Source: DATFFO01 sp963744905 | GTDB lineage: Bacteria > Actinomycetota > Acidimicrobiia > Spongiisociales > ZC4RG35 | Reading direction: 5' to 3' | Assembly: GCA_963744905.1 (NCBI GenBank) | Contig: CAVUUV010000003.1 | Span: forward strand, 744,001 to 808,000 | DNA: 64,000 nucleotides | Shown: piece after piece, positions 52,501 to 61,357 of the stretch | Numbering within the stretch: position 1 is the stretch's first letter | Layout: each line of letters starts with the position of its first letter | Notes under the pieces: generated by a model | Told to the model about the DNA's origin: nothing | The model's database searches: none | The model's input: the letters and a program-made list of their open reading frames with translations, nothing else | Made by a program: the position numbers and the translations under genes

Positions 52501-53173
52501 GAAAGTCCATCTGGTCGGCGTTCTTGATGTTGGGCACCAACAACACCCGTGTCCCGTCGGGGCGCACCAGGTCGATGGCCAGGCCCAGGTTGACGTGGGC
52601 GTGGCGGAGTACGTGGGGTGCCCCGTCGATTTCGGCGTAAGACACGTTCATCTCCGGGATGTCACGCATCGCCCGCACCACAGCCCATCCGATGAGATGG
52701 GTGAAGCTGACCTTGCCGCCGTTGGTCAGCCGGCGGAGCTGGTTGTTGAGGATGACCCGGTTCACCTCAAGCAGCTTGGAAGGGATGGTCCGTACCGACG
52801 TGGCGGTGGGCACGGACAGGCTCTCGTCCATCCGCTGGGCGATGACGCCCGAGACACCCTTGAGGGCAAAGGCGTTGTCGGGCGGCTCTTCTTTGGCCTG
52901 GCCGTTCGGAGACGGCTCCCGGGGCTCGCCCCGGGCCGAAGGCGGTGCCTCGACGGCCGACCGGGACGACTCCTGGCGTGGCTCGGGCGCAGACGGGGCG
53001 GAAGTCACCTCCTCGACCGCGGACGGGGCCTGACCGCCGTTGCCGGCCTGGCCGTCGCTTTCGAAATACCGCCGCCATGCCTCGCTCACCGAGAGGGGGG
53101 AGTCGAGGTAACGGCGACGCATCTCCTCTACCAGCCAGTCGTTGCGGCCGGGATCTGTGATCGAGTCGCGCAT
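49568..53173 (-). CDS. kgd: multifunctional 2-oxoglutarate decarboxylase/dehydrogenase (Kgd/SucA with fused E2 domain)
   Basis: The product has 1201 residues. It starts with the short E1 N-terminal segment (WLVEEMRRRYLDSPLSVSEA), then a Pro/Ala/Glu-rich linker to about residue 100, then an E2-like acyltransferase domain (GVSGVIAQRMDESLSVPTAT, LTSTYDHRVIQGAQSGELLA). The E1 TPP domain begins near residue 360 (SAVIGMSHRGRLNVLTNIIG, LHGDAAYAGQGVVVETHNLS, MVCYRRRGHNEGDEPSYTQP). There is no lipoyl domain. This E2-E1 fusion is characteristic of actinobacteria, where it forms a complex with other components of 2-oxoacid dehydrogenases. The ABC exporter genes lie upstream on the same strand. Confidence 0.95.
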   Translation of the reverse strand: MRDSITDPGRNDWLVEEMRRRYLDSPLSVSEAWRRYFESDGQAGNGGQAPSAVEEVTSAPSAPEPRQESSRSAVEAPPSARGEPREPSPNGQAKEEPPDNAFALKGVSGVIAQRMDESLSVPTATSVRTIPSKLLEVNRVILNNQLRRLTNGGKVSFTHLIGWAVVRAMRDIPEMNVSYAEIDGAPHVLRHAHVNLGLAIDLVRPDGTRVLLVPNIKNADQMDFRQFWKAYEDVVDRTRSNRLGPDDFAGTTATLTNPGTIGTVQSVPRLMPDQGVIIGVGAIAYPPEYQAADADYLARQGIGRIITLTSTYDHRVIQGAQSGELLAEIHRLLLGQDGFYDEVFAALEIPYTPARWAIDDNPRIGSIDWIEKQANVFRLINAYRVRGHLIADLDPLRMEPPRMFEELDPLSYGLTIWDLDRDFATGGILGSPTMKLGKILSVLRDAYCRTVGVEYMHIQEPAQKRWIQERVEVAQAPMPPEQRVRILRKLNEAESFETFLHTKYIGQKRFGLEGGESLIPLLDTVLGEAVEAGMSSAVIGMSHRGRLNVLTNIIGKSPTRIFMEFEGDMLPEMVGGADDVKYHLGAAGVYETSAGRIDVEVVANPSHLEAVDPVLEGVARAHQERRGKQGHTEILPVLLHGDAAYAGQGVVVETHNLSQLLGYRTGGTVHVVVNNQVGFTTSTRDARSSFYATDVAKTVQAPIIHVNGDDPEAVARVAALAFAFRQEFHKDVVIDMVCYRRRGHNEGDEPSYTQPVMYKKIDEHPSVRKLYLDRLVSSGEIPMEKADQLLEEYRDLLDEAFKNHNETSPGAPLPEVEPVDPDTGVDRVTLDRIITHITTPPEGFTIHPKLERVISDRAAALDKDSIDWATAEALAFGSLALEGVPIRLAGEDSRRGTFSHRHAELIDYETGQSWAPLQTLTEGETRVRVVDSMLSEFAAVGFEYGYSTAWPEALVMWEAQFGDFANGAQVVFDQFVAAGEVKWHEVSGLTLLLPHGYEGQGPEHSSARIERFLELCAADNMRVAIPATSGQYFHLLRRQALRRPQKPLVVFTPKSLLRTRDSFAHTAALEKGRFQPLVLDEVADASRLVLCAGKVFHDLDARRRQEGLDDVAIVRLAQLYPVPLEELQSIADRYADAELVWCQEEPQNMGAYRFLWLHLRTIFGREPRYAGRKEAASPATGSAKVHRSQQTALVEEALGLD

Positions 53174-53220
53174 TCCTCATCAAGCTTACCGATCTGCCCG
53201 GACTGGCTCCGGGGCCGTGC

Positions 53221-54996
53221 TCAGGCGGTCTGGGTCCCGGCCACCCAGTCGGAGTAGAGGGATGAGTAGACGCCACCGGCGGAGACCAGGCCGACATGCT
53301 TTCCGCGCTCCACCAGCCGGCCCCGGTCGAACACCAGGACCTCGTCCGCCGCCTCGGCGGTGGCCAGGCGATGAGCGATGGTGACCGAGGTGCGGCCCGA
53401 GGTGAGTCGGTCGATGGCCCTTCGGATCTGCACGTCCAGCGCGGGATCCACCGCCGATGTGGCCTCGTCGAGCACCAGCACGTCGGGCGTCGAGATCCAG
53501 GTGCGCACCAGGGCGACGAGCTGTCGCTCTCCGGCCGACAGGTTGCCTCCCCGCTCCCCGACCTCGGTGTCGATACCCGCCGGAAGGGTCCGGAGCCAGC
53601 CGTCCAGCCCCAGCTCGACGAACGCCACCTGGATATGACGGCGGTCGGCGTTGGGGCTGCCGTAGCGGACGTTGTCGGCGATCGAGCCCTCGAACAGGAA
53701 GCCCTCCTGGGGAACGAATCCCACCCGCCGGCGCAGGCTGGCGAAGGAGACGTCTCGCAGGTCCGCCCCCCCGATGCGGACCACCCCCTCGGTGGGGTCC
53801 AGCATCCGCACCAGGAGCTTGGCAAAGGTCGTCTTGCCCGATCCGGTCTCGCCCACCACCGCCACCCTCCGCCCGGGATCGACGCGCACGTCGACACCGA
53901 CCAGGGCATCGGGGCCATCGGGATAGTGGAACCTGACCCCCTCGAATTCGATCCCCAGCACGCCCACGGGCAGATCCAGGGGATCGTCGGCCTCGGCTAT
54001 CTCGACCGGACGATCGATGGCTTCCACCACCCGCCTCAGCCCGGAGGCGGCATTCTGGGCGAAGTCGAGGATCTCGACCAGGCTCTGCACCGGCTCGATC
54101 AACAGGTTGACCAGGAACAGGAAGGCCAACAGCACCCCCGAGGTGATGCCCGCTCCCAGGCCGCCGGCCGAGCCGATGATGAGCCCGGCCGCCACCACCG
54201 CCGCCGTCAGTGAGGCGGCGAACAGCTCGGCAGTTGAGAAGAGAACGTTGCCGAAAGCGGCGGTGCGAAACTCGACCCTGAAGCGGCGGTCCAGCGCCTC
54301 ACGCACCCGTTGGGTGGTGGTCCGCTCCACCCCGTAGGCCCTGATCTCGGGCAGCGCCGTGACCGCCTCACCCATCACCGCCAGAGAGTCGGCCACCACT
54401 CCCCTGACCCGGTCGTAGTTGCGCTGGAGGATCCGCTGGAACCAGAGGAGAACCACGGCATAGACCAGCACTGCCGACACGACCAGCAGAGCCAGGTGCC
54501 ACTCGTAGAGGGCCATCGCCCCTATGGCGATCAGCACCTGGGTGGCGTTGATGACGAACACCACTCCTCCCCACTCGGTGAACTCCTGCACGGTGGAGAT
54601 GTCGGACGTGACCCGCGACACCAGGGCGCCGCGCCGTTCCGACTGGACGTGGAGCATCGAGCTGTTGATCAGCCTGGAGAACACCTTCACCCTCAGGTCC
54701 GACAGGCCCTGGGCAGCCTGGCGGGCCAGACGAACCATGGCGGCCCGTCCCAGCAACGAACCGACCACCAACAGGACGACCGCCAGCCCGACCTTGGTCA
54801 GGACGGAGGATACTTTCACTCCGCCCGCGGAGACGTCGCGGTCGACCGTTTGCTGGATCAGGACCGGTATCAGCACCTGGACGATGGTGCCGGCGGCGTT
54901 CATGAGCAGGATCAGCCACAGGCGGCGGCCCAGCACCGGGGCCTCGACGAAGGCCCTGCGCAGCACGCTGAGGGTGGACGATGAGGAGCGGCTCAT
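53221..54996 (-). CDS. ABC exporter, fused permease and ATP-binding protein (second of a pair)
   Basis: The product has 591 residues: six membrane helices, then a nucleotide-binding domain with Walker A VAVVGETGSGKTTFAK near residue 380, a signature NLSAGERQLVALVR and Walker B DVLVLDEATSAVD. The signature is LSAGE rather than LSGGQ, as often seen in one half of heterodimeric exporters. Its ATG overlaps the stop of the partner gene as ATGA. Substrate unknown; 47 bases separate it from kgd. Confidence 0.92.
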   Translation of the reverse strand: MSRSSSSTLSVLRRAFVEAPVLGRRLWLILLMNAAGTIVQVLIPVLIQQTVDRDVSAGGVKVSSVLTKVGLAVVLLVVGSLLGRAAMVRLARQAAQGLSDLRVKVFSRLINSSMLHVQSERRGALVSRVTSDISTVQEFTEWGGVVFVINATQVLIAIGAMALYEWHLALLVVSAVLVYAVVLLWFQRILQRNYDRVRGVVADSLAVMGEAVTALPEIRAYGVERTTTQRVREALDRRFRVEFRTAAFGNVLFSTAELFAASLTAAVVAAGLIIGSAGGLGAGITSGVLLAFLFLVNLLIEPVQSLVEILDFAQNAASGLRRVVEAIDRPVEIAEADDPLDLPVGVLGIEFEGVRFHYPDGPDALVGVDVRVDPGRRVAVVGETGSGKTTFAKLLVRMLDPTEGVVRIGGADLRDVSFASLRRRVGFVPQEGFLFEGSIADNVRYGSPNADRRHIQVAFVELGLDGWLRTLPAGIDTEVGERGGNLSAGERQLVALVRTWISTPDVLVLDEATSAVDPALDVQIRRAIDRLTSGRTSVTIAHRLATAEAADEVLVFDRGRLVERGKHVGLVSAGGVYSSLYSDWVAGTQTA

Positions 54997-56798
54997 TCCG
55001 TCACCCTCCGGCTTCTCTCGACGGCATCCTCTTCATAGGCCCGCACCAGGCGCACGTAGCCGGGCTGGGTGGCCATGAGCTGATCGTGAGTGCCCTGGGC
55101 CTTGACCTGACCGTCCTCAATGAACACCACCTCGTCGGCCAACCGGATCGAGGAAGGTCGATAGGCGACCAGGACGACGGTGGAAGGTAGGGCGGCCGAT
55201 TTGAGGCGGCGCAAGATCTGGGCTTCCACGGAGGGGTCCACGGCCGAGGTGGCATCGTCGAGAATGAGCAGCCGGGGACGACGAATCAGTGCCCGGGCCA
55301 GGGCGATGCGCTGACGCTGTCCCCCCGATAGGGCGGCGCCTCGCTCCCCGATCCGGGTTTGGTATCCCTTGGGAAGGGACTCGATGAACTCATCTGCCCC
55401 CGCCATGCGGGCCGCGTCCTCTACCGCCTGAGGGCGGTAGTCGGCCCCCAGGGTGATGTTGCCCAGCACCGTGTCGTCGAACAGAAACGAGGTCTGGGAC
55501 ACGAAAGCCACCTCGCGTGGGAGCTCGTGGCGGGCAAAACTGCGCAGATCGCGCCCGTCGATGCGGATCCGCCCCGATCCGGGATCCCAGAGCCGGGCCA
55601 ACAACAGGGTCAGGGTGGACTTGCCTGAGCCGGTCGGTCCCACCACTGCCACCGTCCTCCCGGCGGGTATGTCGAGCGCCACCCGGTCGAGGACGACCGA
55701 CTCGGGTTCGTACCCGAAGCTCACCTGCTCCCCCTCCAGCGGGGCAGGCCCGGTCTCGGTGGCCGCCGCCTCGTTTCCGTACTCCACCAACTCCGAGACG
55801 TCGAGAACTGCCCCCACCCGGCGCTGGGCGGGAATGGAGGCGGCCATGTCGAAGAGGACGAAGGCGATCAACTGCACGGGGAAGGCGAGCAGACCCAACA
55901 GGTAGAGGGCCGACACGACATCGCCTGCGCTCACCGCTCCGGCGTCGACCCTATAGGCGCCAACGGCCAGGACGATCAGGCTTATCCCCGGCATCATCGA
56001 GGTGATGAGGACCCGATAGCTCTCCCATTTGACATTGACGGTGATGATCCGGTCACACAGCTCATCGGAGGCCGCCCGGAGGCGACCCACCTCGTGGTCT
56101 TCGCGTCCCAGCGCCTTCACTGTCAGGGCTCCGTCGAACGACTCGTGAGCCACCCGGGCCACCTCACCCACCTGACTCTGAATTCCCTCCCAGGACGGGT
56201 AAACGGTGACAGCCGCCCGGACCTCGATGGTCACGATCGCCCCCAGACCGACCAGGGTCACCACACCCAGCCAGGGATCGATCAGGAAGGTCAGCACCAC
56301 CGTCCCCACCAGGAGCAGTGACACCCCGCTGGCGTAGGGGAAAGGCGACAGGACTCCGGTGGCCTGGCGGGCATCGTTGTCTGTGACGGCCAGCAGATCG
56401 CCGACCGACTGGCGACCGAACCAGCCCAGCTCCAGCCGCAGTAGATGATCGATGAGCCGCTCCCTGACGTCCTGTTGGGTCTTGAACTGCAGGTAACCGG
56501 CCGAGTTACGCCGCAGGACTATGGCCGAGGCCTTCCAGACCGCCACCCCGATGATCACCCCCACCACGATCCGTAGACGCCCTCCGATGGGTTCGCCCTG
56601 GCCGAGTACGGGGATGATGGCGGTGTCGGTGACCCACCCGATCACCCGGGAGGCGGCGATGATCGCCCCGGCGTAGAGGGCTGCCCCCAGCACCGCCAGC
56701 CCGAAGGGGGCCTTTCGGGCGCGGGCGTACCGACCCACCAGGCGAAGGCCCTCGGCGAGTACGGCGCGAGCGGAGACAGGGGCGGCGGGAACGGCCAT
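54993..56798 (-). CDS. ABC exporter, fused permease and ATP-binding protein (first of a pair)
   Basis: The product has 601 residues: six membrane helices, Walker A VAVVGPTGSGKSTLTLLLAR, signature ALSGGQRQRIALARALIRRP and Walker B LLILDDATSAVD, with Asp in place of the catalytic Glu after Walker B. A consensus LSGGQ here and a modified signature in the partner suggest a heterodimer with one consensus and one degenerate ATP site. The 4-base overlap with the partner supports this. Confidence 0.92.
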   Translation of the reverse strand: MAVPAAPVSARAVLAEGLRLVGRYARARKAPFGLAVLGAALYAGAIIAASRVIGWVTDTAIIPVLGQGEPIGGRLRIVVGVIIGVAVWKASAIVLRRNSAGYLQFKTQQDVRERLIDHLLRLELGWFGRQSVGDLLAVTDNDARQATGVLSPFPYASGVSLLLVGTVVLTFLIDPWLGVVTLVGLGAIVTIEVRAAVTVYPSWEGIQSQVGEVARVAHESFDGALTVKALGREDHEVGRLRAASDELCDRIITVNVKWESYRVLITSMMPGISLIVLAVGAYRVDAGAVSAGDVVSALYLLGLLAFPVQLIAFVLFDMAASIPAQRRVGAVLDVSELVEYGNEAAATETGPAPLEGEQVSFGYEPESVVLDRVALDIPAGRTVAVVGPTGSGKSTLTLLLARLWDPGSGRIRIDGRDLRSFARHELPREVAFVSQTSFLFDDTVLGNITLGADYRPQAVEDAARMAGADEFIESLPKGYQTRIGERGAALSGGQRQRIALARALIRRPRLLILDDATSAVDPSVEAQILRRLKSAALPSTVVLVAYRPSSIRLADEVVFIEDGQVKAQGTHDQLMATQPGYVRLVRAYEEDAVERSRRVTE

Positions 56799-57022
56799 AG
56801 GAATGGTCCAAGCCTATCCATGAGGGTCCTGGGATGAGTCCGAATTTTCGACACCCGATTCAGCCGGATTCCCGGGGAAACCAGCGACCGCGGCGCCGGA
56901 ACGGCAATCGAGCCCGGCGTATCCGGAGGGCGAGTGGCCCACAGGGTCCCCCTCCCGCTGATCGTGACCTTGTGCCCTTCCCTGAGCCCGCCCGGGCACC
57001 GATGATCAGTGCGGAGGTAAAT

Positions 57023-57556
57023 ATGGAGGGTTCAGCCATACAGACCATTCCACGGCCGATGACTCCCGGTCCCGAGACGATGGCGTTGCGACGCTTTCAC
57101 CGCAACGGCACCTGGAAGGGGACCATTCGAGAGGGGGGTATGGGCCCTGGCACTCCGGCCCAAACCGCCACCGGCAAGGCCACCCATCACTGGATCCAGG
57201 ATGGTCGGTGGGTAGTCGGTGACTACCAGCAGGACCAATTCCTCCTCGACGGCACCTTCGTCCTCGAGTGGCAGCTGCACTGGGTCTGCGGCTGGGACCC
57301 GGCCAACGCCGAGTACCGGGCGACGATTGCCGACAACTACGGGCGGATGGACATCCTCAGAGGATGGATCGAAGACGACCTGATGATCTTCGAGTCGATG
57401 GCCGGATCGCTGCCTCGATTGCGGCTCACCTGGGATGCCTCGGGCCCCGACTCGATCCTGTGGCGCAATGAGATTTCTATTGACGGGAGCAACTGGGCGC
57501 TGATCGAGGATTACGAGATCCTTCCATCCGACCTGTACGGATTGGGTGAGAACTGA
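57023..57556 (+). CDS. DUF1579-like protein of unknown function
   Basis: The product has 177 residues. The pattern resembles DUF1579 or similar lipocalin-like beta-barrel families: RFHRNGTWKGTIREGGMGPG, HHWIQDGRWVVGDYQQDQFL, FVLEWQLHWVCGWDPANAEY and DILRGWIEDDLMIFESMAG, with many Trp and Gly. Function unknown. I start at ATG 57023 because GGAGGT lies four bases before it. An open frame extends upstream to 56834, but with no similarity. Confidence 0.62.
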   Translation: MEGSAIQTIPRPMTPGPETMALRRFHRNGTWKGTIREGGMGPGTPAQTATGKATHHWIQDGRWVVGDYQQDQFLLDGTFVLEWQLHWVCGWDPANAEYRATIADNYGRMDILRGWIEDDLMIFESMAGSLPRLRLTWDASGPDSILWRNEISIDGSNWALIEDYEILPSDLYGLGEN

Positions 57557-57593
57557 TCGCCTCAGGGCCCATGCATCGTTGATCGAGCAGGCC

Positions 57594-57761
57594 CTAGGAG
57601 CCCGTTGAACAATGCATGTCACCCATCTTGACGACCATGCATCACCACCCACTGCGTTCTCGGCCCCGCCATTCCGGCACAAGGAGTGGCGAAACCTCGG
57701 CCTTGCGGCTGGCGCGCCTGGCCGCCAATCCGAGCAACGGCATTATCCAACAGGCTTCTAG
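57594..57761 (-). mobile_element. 168-bp MITE, copy 2 (inverted relative to copy 1)
   Basis: This is the reverse complement of 46456-46625 with about five differences. CTAG lies at both ends (57594-57597 and 57758-57761). Its inner end abuts the stop codon of the minus-strand deazaflavin oxidoreductase gene, whose TAG is part of the CTAG at 57758-57761. The high identity of the two copies implies recent movement. Confidence 0.8.
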
Positions 57762-58132
57762 GCGTCGGCGAGGATGAAGTCCCGCACGCCGACCAGCCAC
57801 AGGAGCGGCCTGACCATCAGCGGCAGGTCCGGCCATGCCCGGTCACGGCCCACGATGCGGGGATTGGCCAGGTGGTAGTCCGAGCCGTCGTAGAACAGCT
57901 CCGCCCCGTCCGCCGCCAGCACGTTCTTGACCCAATCCGTGTCACGGCCGTAGGTCAGACAGAGGAGGAAGCCACCGCGGCGGGGGAAGACATTGATCGG
58001 TATCTGATAGCGGCGTCCCGACTTACGGCCGACATGCGTCAGGAGACCGAAAGGTGGATGGGCGGCCAGGGGCCGCATCAGACGATTGACGAAGCGCTTG
58101 TTGAGCTGCGCCACGAAGCCGGGCAGTGGCAT
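57758..58132 (-). CDS. nitroreductase-family deazaflavin (F420)-dependent oxidoreductase
   Basis: The product has 124 residues, the usual small size of Ddn-like enzymes. PFGLLTHVGRKSGRRYQIPI is the family motif, with GFLLCLTYGRDTDWVKNVLA after it. These use F420H2 to reduce various substrates. The last codon is followed by a TAG that belongs to a MITE end. ATG 58132. Confidence 0.87.
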   Translation of the reverse strand: MPLPGFVAQLNKRFVNRLMRPLAAHPPFGLLTHVGRKSGRRYQIPINVFPRRGGFLLCLTYGRDTDWVKNVLAADGAELFYDGSDYHLANPRIVGRDRAWPDLPLMVRPLLWLVGVRDFILADA

Positions 58133-58208
58133 CGCCCCAGAACCTAGTGGTCCGGGCGGAAGAATCCTGCCGTCAACTCCCGAACGCCCGGCCCGGTAGC
58201 CTGCCGGT

Positions 58209-58763
58209 GTGGCCCAAACAGACTCGCTCGAATCGCTCGAAACGGGCCTGGTGGTCCCGGTGCCCGAAGTTCAGGAAGTCGTGGAGAAGTGGCGGACCCG
58301 GGCCGAGACGACTCCACCGGTGGGTATCTTCTCTCACATCTCCCTCCTGTACCCGTTCGTTCCGCCCCCGGAAGCCGACGAGCATCTCGAGGAGCTGGAG
58401 AGGTTCTTCGGGGCGGAAACGGCGTTCGACTTCACCCTCACCGACGTGGGTTGGTTCGGGCGGGAGGTGGTCTACCTGCGCCCCGAGCCGATCGATTTGT
58501 TCCGTAGCCTGAGCGATCGGATAAGCCGTCACTGGCCCGATTACCAGCCCTACGGCGGAGCTCATGAGGAGCCCATTCCTCACGTCACGATCGGCGACGG
58601 GGGAGATCCGTCGGCGATGGCCGAAATCGCCCGGGAGGCGGCCGAGTTGCTGCCCATCGAGTGTCGGGCCGATGCCGTCTGGCTCATGGTGGGACGCCCT
58701 CAGCCTCCGACCTGGTCGGTCAAGGCCCGCTTTGCCCTCGGACCCTTCTCGCCACCCGGGTAG
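58209..58763 (+). CDS. 2'-5' RNA ligase family protein
   Basis: The product has 184 residues. The two HxS/T motifs of the 2H phosphoesterase superfamily are both present: HISLLYPF near residue 43 and HVTIGDG near residue 123. Members act on RNA 2',3'-cyclic phosphates or similar. GTG 58209. It precedes the HerA-like ATPase gene by 32 bases. Confidence 0.88.
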   Translation: MAQTDSLESLETGLVVPVPEVQEVVEKWRTRAETTPPVGIFSHISLLYPFVPPPEADEHLEELERFFGAETAFDFTLTDVGWFGREVVYLRPEPIDLFRSLSDRISRHWPDYQPYGGAHEEPIPHVTIGDGGDPSAMAEIAREAAELLPIECRADAVWLMVGRPQPPTWSVKARFALGPFSPPG

Positions 58764-58795
58764 GGTCCACCCACGATTCCGAAGAGAGCCCACAG

Positions 58796-61192
58796 GTGGA
58801 GATCGAACCAGGCCAGTTCTATCTCGGGAAACTAATCGACCAGCCGGGCAGTGAGCCTTCCGAGCCGCTCCTGTACGAATCGGCCGACCTGGTCACGCAC
58901 GGAGTGATCGTCGGCATGACCGGCTCCGGCAAGACCGGACTCGGCATCGACGTCCTCGAAGAAGCCCTCCTGGCCCGGGTCCCATGCCTGATCATCGACC
59001 CGAAGGGCGACATGGGAAATCTGAAGCTGGTCTTCCCCGAACTCGCTCCGTCGGATTTCGCCCCCTGGGTGGACCCCTCCGAGGCGGAGCGACAGCAGGA
59101 GCCCCTGGAGCAGTTGGCGGCCGACACTGCCCAGCTGTGGAGGAAGGGCCTGGCCACCTGGGACATCGGAACGGACCGGATGAGGAAGCTGATCGACGAT
59201 TCCCGGGTCACGATCTACACGCCCGGATCGACGACCGGAATCCCGATCAACGTGCTCGGGTCGCTGACCGCCCCCTCCTCATCGTGGGAGGAGAAGGCCG
59301 AAGATCTGCGGGACGAGATCGAGGGGTTCGTCTCCTCGCTCCTGGTACTGGCCGGGATCGAGGCCGACCCGGTCTCCAGTCCGCCTCACATCCTCCTGGC
59401 CAACATCGTCGAGACCGAGTGGCGGGCGGGCCGTGACCTCGACCTGGCACGATTGGTGGGCCTCATCCAGGATCCTCCCTTCCGCAAACTGGGTGTGTTC
59501 GAAGTCGACGAGTTCTACCCTCCCAAACAACGGACCGACCTGGCGATGAAGCTGAACGCCCTGCTGGCGTCGCCTTCCTTCGCCGCCTGGCTGGAAGGGG
59601 AGCCATTCGACGTGGAGAAGCTGCTGATGGGGGGTGAGAAGACCAGCGCGGCGATCATCTACTTGGCCCACCTGAGCGACTCCGAGCGCCAGTTCGTCGT
59701 GACCCTGCTGCTCACCAAGCTCGTCTCCTGGATGCGCCGCCAGACCGGCACCGCCAGTCTGCGGGCCCTGGTCTACATGGACGAGGTCTTCGGCTTCGCC
59801 CCGCCGGTGGCCGAGCCCCCATCGAAGAAGCAGATCCTGACCATTGCCAAACAGGCGCGGGCGTTCGGGGTGGGAATGCTCCTGTCGACGCAGAATCCCG
59901 TCGACCTCGACTACAAGGTCATGTCCAACTCCGGCACCTGGATGGTGGGCAGACTCCAGACCGAGAACGACAAGAAACGAATCCTGGAAGGCCTGGCAGA
60001 CGCCGGCGGGTTCACCGACACCGGCGCTCTCGACAAGCTCATCTCCAACCTCGACAAGCGCCAATTCGTCATGCGCAGGGCAGGTTCCATCGAGCCGCAG
60101 GTCTTCAGCACCAGATGGGCGATGTCATACCTGGCCGGTCCCCTGGACCGCGAGGACATCAGAACGCTTACACCGTCCTCCGACACGCCCCGCACCAAGC
60201 CCGCAACCGATGCGGCGGCCACCCCACCCCCCGACGCGGACTCCGCTGCCGTCGCCGAAACCAAGGCCACTCCGCCCCCCGAGGTCGCCGACCGGGTGCC
60301 GGTCAGCACGCTGGACCCTGCCGCGGCGTGGGCCGGCGATGTGGGAGCGGTCCCCGACGGCAAGATGTTCCGAGCCATCGCGGCTGCGACCGTGGCTCTG
60401 GTCTATGACGACCGCAACGCCGGCGTGCAGCACGAGGAGACCTTCGAGGCGGTCATAGACCCGCTGCGGGAGGAGGTCGACGACACCAATCTGCATCAGG
60501 TCGATCACGATCAACGCGACTTCCGGCAAGGACCACCCGGACGAGCCGTGTTCACCACGTCCGGTGTCCCGATCGGCAACGGAAACTTCTGGCGCTCACT
60601 CTCGGCCCGTCTCCTGGATCACCTGGTCCTCAACCGCAAGGTGACCGTGTTTCGCAATGAGGCCCTCAGTCTGTACTCACGGGTGGGCGAAACCAGGGCC
60701 GACTTCGAGCAGCGATGCGCCGGCGCCGCCCAGGACGAAGCCGACCGGGCCGTGGCCGGGCTTCGTGATCGCTACGACGACCGGATCGACCGGGTGAAGG
60801 CCCAGATATCGCGCTCCGACCGCAGAGTCGCCGAGCTCAGCGCGGATGCCTCGGCCCGCCAGCAACAGGAGGTCCTGTCGGGCGCGGGAGACCTTCTGGG
60901 GGCGCTGTTGGGCGGCCGCTCCGGCTCCGGTGCATTGCGGCGCGCCTCGTCGCGGAGATCACAGACCAGGCGTACGGAAGCCAACCTCCACACCGCCGAG
61001 TCACGCCTGGACGAGGAACAGCAGAAACTGGGCGACTTGGAGGATGAGCTGGAGAGCGAAATCACCGCCATCGTCGATGAATGGCACGCCAAGGCCGACG
61101 AGATCGCCCCGGTCGAGATACCGCTGGAGCGATCCGACGTGCGGGTGACCGAACTACGCCTGGTGTGGGTGCCGGTGGACGGGCCCAGCTGA
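58796..61192 (+). CDS. HerA-like/DUF87 ATP-binding protein
   Basis: The product has 798 residues. Walker A GMTGSGKTGLGID is near residue 40, followed by VPCLIIDPKGDMGNLKLVFP, and Walker B ALVYMDEVFGFAPP near residue 325. GVGMLLSTQNPVDLDYKVMS is also typical of the HerA/VirB4 motor fold. From about residue 465 comes an acidic/Pro/Ala linker, then a domain and a C-terminal coiled coil (HTAESRLDEEQQKLGDLEDE). It is likely a DNA or protein translocation motor, target unknown. GTG 58796 follows a purine-rich GAAGAGAG. Confidence 0.85.
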   Translation: MEIEPGQFYLGKLIDQPGSEPSEPLLYESADLVTHGVIVGMTGSGKTGLGIDVLEEALLARVPCLIIDPKGDMGNLKLVFPELAPSDFAPWVDPSEAERQQEPLEQLAADTAQLWRKGLATWDIGTDRMRKLIDDSRVTIYTPGSTTGIPINVLGSLTAPSSSWEEKAEDLRDEIEGFVSSLLVLAGIEADPVSSPPHILLANIVETEWRAGRDLDLARLVGLIQDPPFRKLGVFEVDEFYPPKQRTDLAMKLNALLASPSFAAWLEGEPFDVEKLLMGGEKTSAAIIYLAHLSDSERQFVVTLLLTKLVSWMRRQTGTASLRALVYMDEVFGFAPPVAEPPSKKQILTIAKQARAFGVGMLLSTQNPVDLDYKVMSNSGTWMVGRLQTENDKKRILEGLADAGGFTDTGALDKLISNLDKRQFVMRRAGSIEPQVFSTRWAMSYLAGPLDREDIRTLTPSSDTPRTKPATDAAATPPPDADSAAVAETKATPPPEVADRVPVSTLDPAAAWAGDVGAVPDGKMFRAIAAATVALVYDDRNAGVQHEETFEAVIDPLREEVDDTNLHQVDHDQRDFRQGPPGRAVFTTSGVPIGNGNFWRSLSARLLDHLVLNRKVTVFRNEALSLYSRVGETRADFEQRCAGAAQDEADRAVAGLRDRYDDRIDRVKAQISRSDRRVAELSADASARQQQEVLSGAGDLLGALLGGRSGSGALRRASSRRSQTRRTEANLHTAESRLDEEQQKLGDLEDELESEITAIVDEWHAKADEIAPVEIPLERSDVRVTELRLVWVPVDGPS

Positions 61193-61247
61193 TTCTTTGG
61201 ACGACGAGGAACGGCTACCCCGTTGTTTGGACGGTCACCGTCGCTAT

Positions 61248-61307
61248 GCGTTCGTGGAGGTCCAAAGAAGGTGAGGGGCGTTCGTGGAGGTCCAAAGAAG
61301 CGGAAGG
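61248..61307. repeat. 30-bp direct repeat, two units, between convergent genes
   Basis: Units 61248-61277 and 61278-61307 begin with the same bases, GCGTTCGTGGAGGTCCAAAG. The inverse, TTCTTTGGAC, occurs at 61193-61202 just after the ATPase stop, so a hairpin with arms GTCCAAAGAA/TTCTTTGGAC is possible. No gene is seen in 61193-61357. Confidence 0.75.
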
Positions 61308-61357
61308 TCGCTCGCCACCCACCGCAGGACGGGGTCGGATCGACTGAGCCGGATCGC

